A stretch of 64,000 nt of DNA from Mariluticola halotolerans. Its GTDB lineage: Bacteria > Pseudomonadota > Alphaproteobacteria > Rhizobiales > Devosiaceae. A program made the translations under genes and the position numbers. Shown here in pieces: positions 1 to 8,059 of this stretch (the first letter of the stretch is position 1; each line of letters begins with the position of its first letter). The stretch lies in assembly GCF_021611515.1 (NCBI RefSeq), contig NZ_CP090960.1, positions 1,302,001-1,366,000 of the forward strand, read 5' to 3'. The notes under the pieces were generated by a model. It saw only the letters and a program-made list of their open reading frames with translations, did not search any database and was not told the origin of the DNA.

Positions 1-650
1 TTGAGGGGCGAATCCGGGGTGGTGATTTCACGCTCGGCGCGGGCCATGTTGGTAAAGGCCGTGACACGTTTTACCGGACCGATCAGGTGGATCAGATCGG
101 TGACATAGTATGGACCAATATCGAGAATTGGGCCGGCGCCAACCTGAAAGAAGAAATCCGGGTTGGGATGCCAATGCTCCATGCCTCGGCTCATGACGTG
201 GGTGGTGCCGGACATGATGGTGCCCAGCTTGCCGCTGTCGATGATATCCCGCGCCTGCTGATGCGCGCCGCCAAGGAAGGTGTCGGGCGCGCTGCCCACG
301 GCGACGTTGTTCGTCTCCGCTGCCTTTTTCAGCGCTTCACCCTCTTCAAGGCTGAGCACGAAAGGCTTTTCGGAATAGGAGTGTTTGCCCGCCGAGACGA
401 TATCCATCGAGACCTGATAATGGGCTGCGGGAACCGTGAGATTGACGATAACATCAATCTCCGAGTTCTTGAGCAGCTCGTCAGGCGTTTGGGCGGCGAC
501 ATTAAATTCGTCGGCGCGCTTTTGGGCAGCGGCCGGCATAATATCGGCCACCGCACGCACCTCGAGCCCTTTGAACAGAGGCGCGAGACGCAGATAGGCC
601 GCGGAGATATTGCCGGCACCAAGGATGCCGACACCATAGGTTTTACTCAT
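1..650 (-). CDS. Gfo/Idh/MocA-family oxidoreductase (partial, C-terminus outside window)
   Basis: NAD(P)-dependent sugar or cyclitol dehydrogenase of the Gfo/Idh/MocA family. The reverse strand reads from an ATG at 650 with no stop before the window edge, so about 216 residues are visible. The N-terminus has a Rossmann nucleotide-binding loop (GVGILGAGNIS), followed near residue 95 by SEKPFVLSLEEG, which contains the EKP motif whose lysine is catalytic in this family. It starts 2 nt after the stop of the preceding isomerase gene, so it is the last visible gene of the sugar-importer operon. Gfo/Idh enzymes paired with a TIM-barrel epimerase often act on glycosides or inositol-like sugars through 3-keto intermediates; the exact substrate cannot be read here. 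The gene continues to the left of the window. Confidence 0.85.
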   Translation of the reverse strand, partial: MSKTYGVGILGAGNISAAYLRLAPLFKGLEVRAVADIMPAAAQKRADEFNVAAQTPDELLKNSEIDVIVNLTVPAAHYQVSMDIVSAGKHSYSEKPFVLSLEEGEALKKAAETNNVAVGSAPDTFLGGAHQQARDIIDSGKLGTIMSGTTHVMSRGMEHWHPNPDFFFQVGAGPILDIGPYYVTDLIHLIGPVKRVTAFTNMARAEREITTPDSPL

Positions 651-652
651 AT

Positions 653-1402
653 TCAGGCTCCGAGCTTTTTGAGCGCGTCAATCGACCGGCTGGCAAAACG
701 GCTGACATCCGAGGGATTGTCATGCTCCATGACGAAATACTGGCATTTCGTTTTGGCGCGGACGCCATCGAGAATGGCCTGCCAGTCCATGGTGCCATGG
801 CCAACGTCTGCCCAACCGTCTTCATCAACGCATTCGCCTGCCGGCGCGATATCCTTGACGTGAATGGCGGGAACACGATCGGCGTAACGATCGATCCATG
901 TCAGCGGATCGTGCCCGCCCTTTACGACCCATGCCACATCGCATTCCCACTGAATGTCGCTGGCGGTGTCGAGCAGGATCTCCATGGGGAGCTTGCCGGA
1001 CGCTGTCGGTTTGAACTCGAAATCGTGGTTATGCCAGCCGAAGCCGAAGCCAGCCTTTTTGTAGGTCTCGCCGAGGGTGGCCAGTTTTTCGGCCAGCTTG
1101 ACCCAGTCGGCCTCGTCCTGGCTGCGCTGTTCGGGGGGAATGGCCGGGCAGAACAGGGTTTTGATGCCAAGGATTTCGGCGGTTTTCATGGCGGTCGCGG
1201 TGTCCTCAAGCATATCGAGCCCGAAATGACCGGTGGGCATGCTCAGGCCATTCGCTTTCAAGGCGTTGGCGAGGCTGGCGGCGTCAGCATAGAGGCCGCC
1301 AAAGCCTTCAACCTGATTGTATCCCAACCGCGCAAGATTGGAGAGTGTGTCGGTCAGCGGCGGAAAATTGCGCGCGCTATAAAGTTGGAACGAGATGTCC
1401 AT
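653..1402 (-). CDS. Sugar phosphate isomerase/epimerase (xylose isomerase-like TIM barrel)
   Basis: A 249-residue protein of the AP-endonuclease-2/xylose-isomerase-like TIM-barrel family. Visible features are the N-terminal strand with the family-typical QLYSARNF, the GWHNHDFEF segment (metal-binding His and Glu of the family), ECDVAWVVKGG, and IHVKDIAPAG with a further His-Asp near residue 180. Length fits a complete single-domain member. No signal peptide is present, so it is cytoplasmic. It sits between the ABC ATPase gene and the Gfo/Idh gene in the same orientation. The pairing suggests that the two enzymes process the imported sugar together, for example oxidation followed by isomerisation or cleavage of a keto-sugar. 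The true substrate is not evident. Confidence 0.85.
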   Translation of the reverse strand: MDISFQLYSARNFPPLTDTLSNLARLGYNQVEGFGGLYADAASLANALKANGLSMPTGHFGLDMLEDTATAMKTAEILGIKTLFCPAIPPEQRSQDEADWVKLAEKLATLGETYKKAGFGFGWHNHDFEFKPTASGKLPMEILLDTASDIQWECDVAWVVKGGHDPLTWIDRYADRVPAIHVKDIAPAGECVDEDGWADVGHGTMDWQAILDGVRAKTKCQYFVMEHDNPSDVSRFASRSIDALKKLGA

Positions 1403-1480
1403 TGTTCTCAGCCTTGTTTGGTGCCCTGCGGCACATATTCAATTCAGGGGGAATGCCCCTCACTCTTTGGACGGCGGCCG

Positions 1481-2569
1481 CTAGATGCGGTCGCCGGTCG
1501 TCTCGTCAAAAATCGATCCGCGGCCGGGATCAAAGCCGATCTTGATTTTCTGACCCGGCTTGAGATCAACCTCTGAATCGCAACGGAAGGTGACCGCCGT
1601 GCCGCCAATGCGTGTCCAGGCCAGGGTATCGGAACCAGTGGGCTCGACAATTTCGACCTCGACATCAAGGGTCACCGGCATGGCAGTGGCAGCCTCCTCG
1701 ATGAACACATGCTCGGGACGGACACCGAGCACGACACGCTGACCAGCACCTTCTGTCTTTTTCTCGAATTTGTAACCGTCGACAGCAATCGTATCGCCGC
1801 CGGTAACCACAACGGGGCTGCTGCCCCCTTCGAGCGTGCCGTGGAGGAAGTTCATCGACGGAGAGCCGATGAAGCCTGCCACATAGAGATTGACCGGCTT
1901 GTTGTAGATCATGTGCGGTGTATCAAGCTGCTGGATGATACCGCCCTTCATGATCGCGATCCGGTCTGCCAGGGTCATGGCTTCCACCTGATCATGGGTC
2001 ACATAGATCATGGTGTTCTTCAAACGCTGATGCAGACGCTTGATTTCCACACGCAGATCGGAGCGCAGCTTGGCGTCGAGATTGGACAGCGGTTCATCAA
2101 AGAGGAACACATCCACATCCCGCACCAGGGCACGGCCGATGGCCACACGCTGGCGCTGACCACCCGAGAGGGCTGCCGGTTTGCGTTCGAGCAAGGGCTC
2201 GATCTGCAGGATTTCAGCCGCACGGGCCACCCGCTTCTCGATTTCGTCCTTGGGCAGACGCTGGTTCTTGAGGCCGAAGGACAGATTGCCCTTCACCGTC
2301 ATTTGCGGATAGAGCGCGTAGGACTGGAACACCATGCCGATGCCGCGATCCTTGGGCTCTTCCCAGGTGACGTTTTTGCCGGAGATATGGATCTGGCCGC
2401 CGGTGACATCGAGGAGGCCCGCGATACAGTTCAGCAAGGTGGACTTGCCGCAGCCCGAGGGGCCGAGCAGGACGATGAATTCACCATCATCCACATCGAG
2501 GGACATATTTTTCAAGACCTCGACGGCACCAAAATTCAGATCAAGGTTCTGGACGGAAACACTGGTCAT
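1481..2569 (-). CDS. Sugar ABC transporter ATP-binding protein, MalK/UgpC type
   Basis: A 362-residue ATPase that powers import by the adjacent MalF/MalG-type permeases. The nucleotide-binding domain has Walker A GPSGCGKST near residue 37, a Q-loop after VFQSYALYP, signature LSGGQRQRVAIGRALVR and Walker B VFLFDEPLSNLDAKLR. From about residue 240 there is a TOBE/OB-fold regulatory domain (VVLGVRPEHVFIEE), as in MalK and UgpC. Length matches that family of about 360 residues. The stop is 78 nt upstream of the isomerase gene and the start is 5 nt after the permease gene. ATPases of this type are often shared among several sugar importers. The domain assignment is certain; the transported sugar is inferred from the binding protein. 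Confidence 0.93.
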   Translation of the reverse strand: MTSVSVQNLDLNFGAVEVLKNMSLDVDDGEFIVLLGPSGCGKSTLLNCIAGLLDVTGGQIHISGKNVTWEEPKDRGIGMVFQSYALYPQMTVKGNLSFGLKNQRLPKDEIEKRVARAAEILQIEPLLERKPAALSGGQRQRVAIGRALVRDVDVFLFDEPLSNLDAKLRSDLRVEIKRLHQRLKNTMIYVTHDQVEAMTLADRIAIMKGGIIQQLDTPHMIYNKPVNLYVAGFIGSPSMNFLHGTLEGGSSPVVVTGGDTIAVDGYKFEKKTEGAGQRVVLGVRPEHVFIEEAATAMPVTLDVEVEIVEPTGSDTLAWTRIGGTAVTFRCDSEVDLKPGQKIKIGFDPGRGSIFDETTGDRI

Positions 2570-2574
2570 GTCGA

Positions 2575-3477
2575 TTAGCCTTTTACTGCGCCAGCGGCGA
2601 TGCCACGGACAAAGAGTTTGCCGGAGATGAAGTAGACCGTCAGTGGCACCAGCCCTGTGAGGATGGTTGCTGCCATGTTGACGTTGTATTCCTTCACACC
2701 CTGGACGGAGTTCACGATGTTATTGAGCTGGACGGTCATCGGGTAATTATCCGGTTTGGTGTAGATCACACCGAACAGGAAGTCGTTCCAGATGCCGGTC
2801 ACCTGCAGAATGACGGCGACCACGAAAATGGGCAGGGACATGGGGAGCATGATCTTGAAATAGATCCCCCAGAACCCGGCGCCGTCGACGCGGGCTGCCT
2901 TGAACAACTCCTCGGGCATTGACGAGAAATAGTTGCGGAACAGCAGGGTCAGGATCGGCATGCCGAAGACTGTGTGCACGAGCACCAGACCTTCCAGCTT
3001 GGTGTAAAGACCCATTTCGCGCAGGATGATAACGATCGGATAGATCATGACCTGATAGGGAATGAAGGCCCCGAAAATCAGGATGGTGAAGAAGACATCA
3101 GCACCTTTGAACTTCCAGTTTGCCAAGGCATAGCCATTGACCGATGCGATAATGATCGAGAGGAAGACCGAGGGGATGAGAATCTTGAACGAGTTGAAAA
3201 AGCCGCGGCTGAGGCCATCGCAATTCAACCCGGTGCACGCGCCGGACCAGGCCTTGACCCAGGGCTCGAAGGTAATCTCGAGCGGGGGCGCAAAGATATT
3301 GCCCAGACGGATTTCAGGCATGCCCTTCAGCGAGGTGACAATCATCACGTAAAGCGGCAGCAGATAGTAAAGCGAGATAACGATCAGGCTGCCATAGATG
3401 ATGATGTTGCGGCGCGACAGGCGCGGCTTGGGTTTTGGCCCATGTGGGCCCTCGAATGTCATGGCGGTATCAGACAT
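2575..3477 (-). CDS. Carbohydrate ABC transporter permease, MalG type
   Basis: A 300-residue inner-membrane subunit of the sugar importer with about six hydrophobic segments. The first is around IIIYGSLIVISLYYLLPLYV. The cytoplasmic EAA loop contains EELFKAARVDGAGFWGIYFKIMLPM, of which EELFKAARVDGA is the conserved coupling motif to the ATPase. A longer reading frame begins at 3495, but the ATG at 3477 is preceded by GGAGG at a normal distance and is preferred. With this start the gene overlaps the stop of the upstream permease gene by 8 nt, which suggests translational coupling. The protein pairs with the MalF-type permease to form the heterodimeric channel. Confidence 0.92.
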   Translation of the reverse strand: MSDTAMTFEGPHGPKPKPRLSRRNIIIYGSLIVISLYYLLPLYVMIVTSLKGMPEIRLGNIFAPPLEITFEPWVKAWSGACTGLNCDGLSRGFFNSFKILIPSVFLSIIIASVNGYALANWKFKGADVFFTILIFGAFIPYQVMIYPIVIILREMGLYTKLEGLVLVHTVFGMPILTLLFRNYFSSMPEELFKAARVDGAGFWGIYFKIMLPMSLPIFVVAVILQVTGIWNDFLFGVIYTKPDNYPMTVQLNNIVNSVQGVKEYNVNMAATILTGLVPLTVYFISGKLFVRGIAAGAVKG

Positions 3478-4366
3478 TTTTTCTCTTGCCTCCAAATTCG
3501 AGGTAGGCCCACGGAATGAGCACGATCAGGACCGACAACAACATGACGGTGGAGCCGGCGAAGCCCTGCCCCAGGTTTTGCGCCTGGAACATGTAGTCGT
3601 AGACATATTTTGCGGGGACTTCGGACGCGATGCCGGGGCCGCCCTGTGTGAGGGCCACAACCAGATCGTAAAGGCGGACAATGCCCGAGGCGATGATGAC
3701 CAGTGTTGTGATGAACACAGGCCGCATCATCGGAATGACGATGAGCAGGTAAGTCTTCCACATGGGAATGCCGTCAACGCGGGCGGCCTTCCAGATATCC
3801 TCGTCAATGCCCCGGAGACCGGCGAGCATGAGGCACATGACAAGGCCGGTGCCCTGCCACAGACCGGCGATCAGCAAACCATAGATCACCAGATCCGAGG
3901 TGTAGAGCGGATCGAAGACGAAATTGGTCCAGCCCATGTCGCGGACGATTTTCTGGATGCCGAATTCGGGATTGAGCACCCATTGCCAAACCAGACCGGT
4001 GACGATGAAGCTGAGCGCGAAGGGATACAGCAGGATGGTGCGGAAGGTATTCTCGAAGCGGATTTTCTGGTCCAGCAAAGCGGCCAGAACGAACCCGATA
4101 ACCAAAGAGAGAACGACCGAGGCAATACCGTAGATGAACAGGTTCTCGATGGAAACGAGCCAGCGGCGCGTGCTCCATAACCGTTCATACTGGTCAAAGC
4201 CGACAAAGTTCAGCCGCGGCAGCAGCTTGGAATTGGTGAATGAATAAACGATCGTCCAGATGGTACAACCGAGGAAAATCCCCAGCGCTGTGACGACCAT
4301 TGGAATTGCCGCTATTTTCGCCGGCAGGTTCCGGAATATCTGCGGTGGACGCGATGCTTGCGCCAT
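3470..4366 (-). CDS. Sugar ABC transporter permease, MalF type
   Basis: A 298-residue inner-membrane permease with about six membrane spans, including an N-terminal span (IPMVVTALGIFLGCTIW) and a C-terminal span (LLSVLIVLIPWAYLEFG). The EAA-type loop DEDIWKAARVDGIPMWKTY marks the contact with the MalK-type ATPase. Length near 300 residues matches short MalF homologues of the GtsB/UgpA kind. It lies about 150 nt downstream of the binding-protein gene, separated from it by a stable hairpin, and its 3' end overlaps the MalG-type gene. Role and partner assignments follow from the family and the operon; nothing is unusual in the sequence. Confidence 0.92.
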   Translation of the reverse strand: MAQASRPPQIFRNLPAKIAAIPMVVTALGIFLGCTIWTIVYSFTNSKLLPRLNFVGFDQYERLWSTRRWLVSIENLFIYGIASVVLSLVIGFVLAALLDQKIRFENTFRTILLYPFALSFIVTGLVWQWVLNPEFGIQKIVRDMGWTNFVFDPLYTSDLVIYGLLIAGLWQGTGLVMCLMLAGLRGIDEDIWKAARVDGIPMWKTYLLIVIPMMRPVFITTLVIIASGIVRLYDLVVALTQGGPGIASEVPAKYVYDYMFQAQNLGQGFAGSTVMLLSVLIVLIPWAYLEFGGKRKNV

Positions 4367-4460
4367 TGCCAGTCTCCTTTGGACAAAATTGGTCTGAATG
4401 GAGAGGCGGGGCCGCTATTGGGGCAGTGCCCTGGGCCACAAGCCTCTCCGGGTCAGATGA

Positions 4461-4498
4461 CCGCTTCTGCCGACCGGATAGCCAGCCGGCAGGAGCGG
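4461..4498 (-). terminator. Intercistronic stem-loop after the binding-protein gene
   Basis: The arms at 4461-4472 and 4487-4498 form a 12-bp stem with one wobble pair and a 14-nt loop. It lies 20 nt downstream of the binding-protein stop and upstream of the permease gene. No U-run follows on the minus strand, so it is more likely an mRNA-stabilising or attenuating hairpin, as known between malE and malF, than a full terminator. It would favour more binding protein than permease. Confidence 0.6.
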
Positions 4499-4517
4499 TG
4501 CATGGTGTCGCTAGAGA

Positions 4518-5747
4518 CTAGTCAGCACTTGCGATGATATCAGCATAGGCTGCCTGCGCGTCGGCCGGCGTGATGCTGGTATCGTTCCAGAACTCAACCA
4601 TCAGACCTTCGATCTGGGTTGAGGTATCCGGGGACAGGAGCTGGTTGCCCGAGGGCATGACATTGCCGTCACCCAAGATGGCAAGGCCTTTCTTCATGCA
4701 GTCGTTTGCCGCTGCAAGATCAACGTCCTTACGGATGGGCAGCGAACCTTTTTTGAGGTTAAAGGCGAGCTGGGTTTCCTTGGAGAACATGACGGACGCC
4801 AGCTGCTTCTGGGCCGCTTCCTTTTCAGGATCGTCGAGCTTGGGGAAGTAGAACGCATCGCCATCTGTGGAGATGATCTCGTTCACACCCAGACCCGGCA
4901 GACAGGTGTAGTCTTCGCCGGCAACCTGGCCTGCGATCTGGAATTCACCCTGAGCCCAGTCACCCATGATCTGGCCGCCAGCCTGGGCGGTGATCACCAT
5001 GTTGGTGGCCTGGTTCCAATCCTGCACGTTCGAGCCGGCCGACATTTCGCGGGCCTTGCCGAATGCTTCGAAAACCTTGGCATATTCCGGACCGCCAGCG
5101 ACTTCGGCATCCTTGTCGCGATTGACAGCGAGCCATGTGTCGAGACCGGCAATGGCAACTGCCATCACGCCGAAGGCACCCGAGGACTGCCAGGGCTGCT
5201 GGCCCATGGCGAGCGGGATCTTGCCGGCTTCTTCAAGCGCGGGCGCAGCCGCAACAAACTCGTCCCAATTGGTGGGAACGGGCACGCCTGCATCTTCATA
5301 TGCCTTGTTGCTCAGCCACAGCCACTGCCAGGAGTGGATGTTCACCGGCACGCAGTAGACGCGGCCATCGATGGTGCACGAATCCAGCATGCCCGGTGCG
5401 GCCATAGCTTCACGCCAGCCTTCAGCTTCAGCCACATCGGTGAGGTCGAGCATCAGGCCTGCCTCCACAAGCTCCTCTGCCTGACGACCGTGGTTGAACT
5501 GGGTAGCCGCCATCGGATCGCCGCCGAGAATGCGGCTGATCATGACAGGACGGGCTGTGCCGCCGCCGCCAGCAATGGCGCCATCGACCCAGGTGTTGCC
5601 TGTGGCGTCAAACGCCTTGGCAAGTTCTGCAACAGCCGCAGCCTCGCCACCCGATGTCCACCAATGGGTGACTTCGAGTTCGACAGCCGAAACAGCCGTA
5701 CTGCTCAACAGCATCGCCGCTACAGCGGCAACCATAGTATTCTTCAT
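4518..5747 (-). CDS. Extracellular sugar-binding protein of ABC importer (GtsA-like)
   Basis: A 409-residue periplasmic solute-binding protein of family 1 (MalE type). The start at 5747 is chosen because GGAGGA lies just upstream and the protein then begins with a clean Sec signal peptide (MKNTMVAAVAAMLL...TAVSA); an open frame to 5885 lacks this support. The mature N-terminus VELEVTHWWTSGGEAAA and the following WVDGAIAGGGGTARPV resemble glucose/mannose-binding proteins of the GtsA type. This is recognition from memory of that family and no search was run. It is the first gene of the minus-strand operon and diverges from a LacI regulator. Expected ligand: glucose, mannose or a related glycoside. 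Confidence 0.88.
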   Translation of the reverse strand: MKNTMVAAVAAMLLSSTAVSAVELEVTHWWTSGGEAAAVAELAKAFDATGNTWVDGAIAGGGGTARPVMISRILGGDPMAATQFNHGRQAEELVEAGLMLDLTDVAEAEGWREAMAAPGMLDSCTIDGRVYCVPVNIHSWQWLWLSNKAYEDAGVPVPTNWDEFVAAAPALEEAGKIPLAMGQQPWQSSGAFGVMAVAIAGLDTWLAVNRDKDAEVAGGPEYAKVFEAFGKAREMSAGSNVQDWNQATNMVITAQAGGQIMGDWAQGEFQIAGQVAGEDYTCLPGLGVNEIISTDGDAFYFPKLDDPEKEAAQKQLASVMFSKETQLAFNLKKGSLPIRKDVDLAAANDCMKKGLAILGDGNVMPSGNQLLSPDTSTQIEGLMVEFWNDTSITPADAQAAYADIIASAD

Positions 5748-5847
5748 AAGGTAGTCCTCCCAACGTTCACTTGGAGCCTGTTGCTCCCGCGAAGATAGCT
5801 CCACCCTGCCCGGCTTAATGCGCCGGGAATAGCGAGTGAAACCAACT

Positions 5848-5861
5848 TGTAATCGATTACA
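5848..5861. promoter_or_regulatory. Palindromic LacI-family operator TGTAATCGATTACA
   Basis: A perfect 14-bp palindrome with a central CG, as typical of LacI/GalR operators, lying between the binding-protein gene (start 5747, minus) and the LacI-family gene (start 5980, plus). Two further ATCGAT cores at 5887-5892 and 5929-5934 lie in the same region, the latter followed by TTACAC. This is most likely where the adjacent LacI-type protein acts on the importer operon and on its own gene. Confidence 0.65.
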
Positions 5862-5979
5862 GAACAACTCCTCCGCTGCCCTCACAATCGATCATGCAAT
5901 CTCAGACACTTCTTGCCGATGTGTCAAGATCGATTTACACAAGGACAATAAACTTGACCAAGAGGAATGTATCCGCGCG

Positions 5980-7053
5980 ATGTCAGAGACAGTAAAAACG
6001 CCGACCATTCAAGATGTTGCGCGCCACGCCTCTGTTTCAACAGCAACTGTCAGCCGCGCCCTGAGCAACCCTGAACGGGTCTCTGAGGAGATGCGCGAAA
6101 AGGTGAGCCTGGCGGTTGAAGCCACCGGATATACCCTGAACCAGGCCGCGCGCTCATTGCGCATGCGGAACACCAAGACGATTTTGGTGGCGCTGCCCAA
6201 TGTGTCGAACCCGTTCTTTTCGCCCATACTCGGGGCGATTGAAAAAGAGGCCACCGCGCAAGGCTACAGCGTTCTGGTTGCCAATTGCACACCCGATGAG
6301 GAAAGCAAGCAGCGTCTGCGCGACTACTTGCGCTCGAACCGCGCGGACGGGCTGTTATTGTTTGATGGCTCGATACCGCTGCAGCACCTTGAAGGGTTGT
6401 TTCAAGATCCCAAACACCCCCCTATCGTTGTGGCCTGCGAGGTCATTCCCAACAGTCCCTACAGCACGGTGAAAACCAATAATGTGGAAGCCGCCGAGCA
6501 GGCGACGCAATATCTTATCGATATAGGGCATACCCGAATTGCCCATGTGGCAGGTCCGGCTGACAATATTCTGGGTGAGGAACGCGAACGCGGCTTTCGT
6601 CAAGCCATGGCCGGCGCACGGCTGAAAGTGTGGCCGGATTATGTGATCGAGGGCGGCTTCACCATTGATGGTGGCGTGCGGGCCGCGCGGCTTCTCATGT
6701 CGCAGGATGCGCCGCCGACGGCCGTGTTTTGTGCCAGTGACGTGACGGCGATCGGGTTTTTGTCGCAAGCCCAGGAAATGGGCTTCCGGTGCCCGAAAGA
6801 AATCTCGGTGGTGGGATTTGACGATATTGAGCTGGCCGCGCATTTTTCGCCGCCACTCACGACCGTACACCAACCGACCGAAGACCTCGGGCGCCTTGCC
6901 GCCGAAGCGCTTCTGGACATGCTGGAGCGCAACGCCGCGCGCCGCAGCCCCGCACGGGTGATGTTGCATTCGGAACTGGTCATTCGCGGCAGCGCCGCCC
7001 CACCCCGCCGCTCCGAACAAACCGTGGCTGCCAACCTGCGGGGCATAACCTAA
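5980..7053 (+). CDS. LacI-family transcriptional regulator
   Basis: A 357-residue repressor-type regulator. The N-terminal helix-turn-helix reads TIQDVARHASVSTATVSRAL, with the hinge-helix region around YTLNQAARSLR, followed by a periplasmic-binding-protein-like sugar-sensing domain (LVALPNVSNPFFSPILGAIE ... CASDVTAIGFLSQA ... ISVVGFDDIELAAHFSPPLT). The open frame extends to 5836, but the start at 5980 places the HTH at the normal distance from the N-terminus; an AGAGGA sequence lies about 14 nt upstream, a rather long spacing. It diverges from the sugar-importer operon and probably represses it until the sugar or its phosphate binds. The operator is probably the palindrome at 5848-5861. Confidence 0.92.
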   Translation: MSETVKTPTIQDVARHASVSTATVSRALSNPERVSEEMREKVSLAVEATGYTLNQAARSLRMRNTKTILVALPNVSNPFFSPILGAIEKEATAQGYSVLVANCTPDEESKQRLRDYLRSNRADGLLLFDGSIPLQHLEGLFQDPKHPPIVVACEVIPNSPYSTVKTNNVEAAEQATQYLIDIGHTRIAHVAGPADNILGEERERGFRQAMAGARLKVWPDYVIEGGFTIDGGVRAARLLMSQDAPPTAVFCASDVTAIGFLSQAQEMGFRCPKEISVVGFDDIELAAHFSPPLTTVHQPTEDLGRLAAEALLDMLERNAARRSPARVMLHSELVIRGSAAPPRRSEQTVAANLRGIT

Positions 7054-7118
7054 AAATCAGCGGAATAGCGCCCGCCATGCCCTGACAAACGCCACCGGGT
7101 AGGCTAAAGGCAAGATAT

Positions 7119-7195
7119 GGCCCCGTAGCTCAGCTGGATAGAGCAATAGCCTTCTAAGCTAAAGGTCGCAGGTTCGAGTCCTGCCGGGGTCACCA
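7119..7195 (+). tRNA. tRNA-Arg (anticodon UCU)
   Basis: A cloverleaf of 77 nt including an encoded CCA. The acceptor arm GGCCCCG pairs with CGGGGTC (one G-U pair), the D stem is GCTC/GAGC, the anticodon loop CTTCTAA gives anticodon TCT, and the T arm is GCAGG-TTCGAGT-CCTGC. The outermost anticodon-stem pair (A-A) is mismatched. The 3' 17 nt are duplicated at 10196-10212, so this tRNA seems to have served as an integration site. Confidence 0.95.
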
Positions 7196-7196
7196 A
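7180..7196 (+). repeat. Putative attachment site, tRNA-side copy (17-bp direct repeat)
   Basis: CCTGCCGGGGTCACCAA, covering the 3' end of tRNA-Arg (last 16 nt plus one base), occurs again exactly at 10196-10212. A tRNA 3'-end duplication flanking foreign-looking DNA is the usual footprint of tyrosine-recombinase integration. No integrase gene lies between the two copies. Confidence 0.75.
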
Positions 7197-7563
7197 CAAC
7201 CACTTAGATCAATAACTGACTGGCGGCCCACCCTTCGCTTTGTCGGCCATTCAGCACCGGTGCGGTTTCCTACCTTTTAAAGCTGCTATCATTCGCCCCG
7301 GCATTGCCGCGACCGATGCCCTCGCCTCAGCCCACTTGCGCGCCAACATAGCAGGCCCGGCCACAGTCGCATTTGCCAAAAACTTACAAACAAATCACGA
7401 ACTACCTGACAGCGTTATTTGTATTTATACGATCTAAATAGAATAGCACTTTATATGTATAATAAAAATCCGCACTGACACGCTTATCAACTGAATGCCG
7501 CATGAATTATGTTATATTTTTTGGCGGCGATGAAGGTGCATGCATAGTTGCGGAGGACCGCTT
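7197..7563. other. Gene-poor left end of the tRNA-Arg islet
   Basis: No convincing gene in this 367-nt stretch. It contains an AT-rich segment around 7400-7475, with a TATAAT at 7458-7463 but no clear -35 box. On the minus strand there is a short coding-like fragment between about 7380 and 7250 with no good start. It may be decayed sequence of the integrated element. Confidence 0.4.
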
Positions 7564-7671
7564 ATGTTACCAACGCCTAAGCCAGCAGACCCTGAGACTA
7601 CCCCCGGCGAACCAAAGCCAGAACCGTTGTTCCCCGACGGCGAGGGACCGGGCATATTTGAAGATCTTTAG
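7564..7671 (+). CDS. Small Pro/Glu-rich ORF, 35 residues, unknown function
   Basis: An ATG at 7564 preceded by GGAGG with a 7-nt spacer opens a 35-codon frame ending in TAG. The product begins MLPTPKPADPETTPGEPKPE and ends with LFPDGEGPGIFEDL. It is acidic and proline-rich and has no membrane segment or cysteine. The strong ribosome-binding site and biased composition argue for a real small protein, but I do not recognise a family. It lies in the islet between tRNA-Arg and the acyltransferase gene, about 390 nt upstream of the latter. Confidence 0.45.
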   Translation: MLPTPKPADPETTPGEPKPEPLFPDGEGPGIFEDL

Positions 7672-7749
7672 AGCAGAACACTGCCCGTGAACTTGCGCAG
7701 GACTGCTTCTGAAGCGATATGCACCGTATTGGCAGCGGTCAACAATGCG

Positions 7750-7809
7750 GATCGCTCGAAGCCGGGCAAAGCGAGTTGACGATATGGTGACTGGGCTCAG
7801 TCGGTGAAC
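7750..7809 (+). repeat. Imperfect direct repeat, left copy
   Basis: Two conserved blocks, 7750-7772 (23 bp, identical to 10049-10071) and 7789-7809 (21 bp, one mismatch to 10089-10109), share nearly the same spacing in both copies. The two copies flank the acyltransferase gene and lie inside the tRNA-Arg direct repeats. Confidence 0.7.
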
Positions 7810-7992
7810 CAGCATTTACCGCAGCCTTGCACTGGCCTATGGGCTACCACGGATGTTAATTCCGTATTTGCGTCTCTGCCACAATCATGTTTACCAAAAT
7901 CGACAGACCATGCGCGACCCCACCTCAGTGTCCTATGGCCGGATGCCTTGCTGCATGCCTGTGTTTGGCTGTTTGTCCTTTGGACAATAAAA

Positions 7993-8014
7993 ACCCTGCC
8001 TTGCCGGGCGGGGT
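7993..8014 (-). terminator. Possible rho-independent terminator acting on the minus strand
   Basis: ACCCTGCC (7993-8000) pairs with GGCGGGGT (8007-8014) around a 6-nt loop. Read on the minus strand it is followed by a TTTTTATT run, giving a good terminator shape. There is no gene on that strand to terminate here, so it may be a remnant or may block antisense transcription. Confidence 0.4.
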
Positions 8015-8059
8015 GAACAAATCTAGGTTCAGGCGTTTGCTGCCGAGGGTATTGAATAT

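Larger units (their letters stand above)
7672..8059. other. Gene-free stretch with repeat copy and a hairpin
   Basis: No supported gene. The stretch holds one copy of an imperfect 60-bp direct repeat (7750-7809) and a stem-loop at 7993-8014. A minus-strand frame over 7797-8138 was examined and rejected. The acyltransferase promoter should lie near the right end, but no clear -35/-10 pair was found. Confidence 0.4.

Noticed and set aside
87-2578. Long plus-strand frames opposite the sugar operon (87-863, 722-1576, 1709-2578)
   Set aside because: They lie antisense to clearly recognisable Gfo/Idh, isomerase and ATPase genes and have no domain signal; they are by-products of high GC content.
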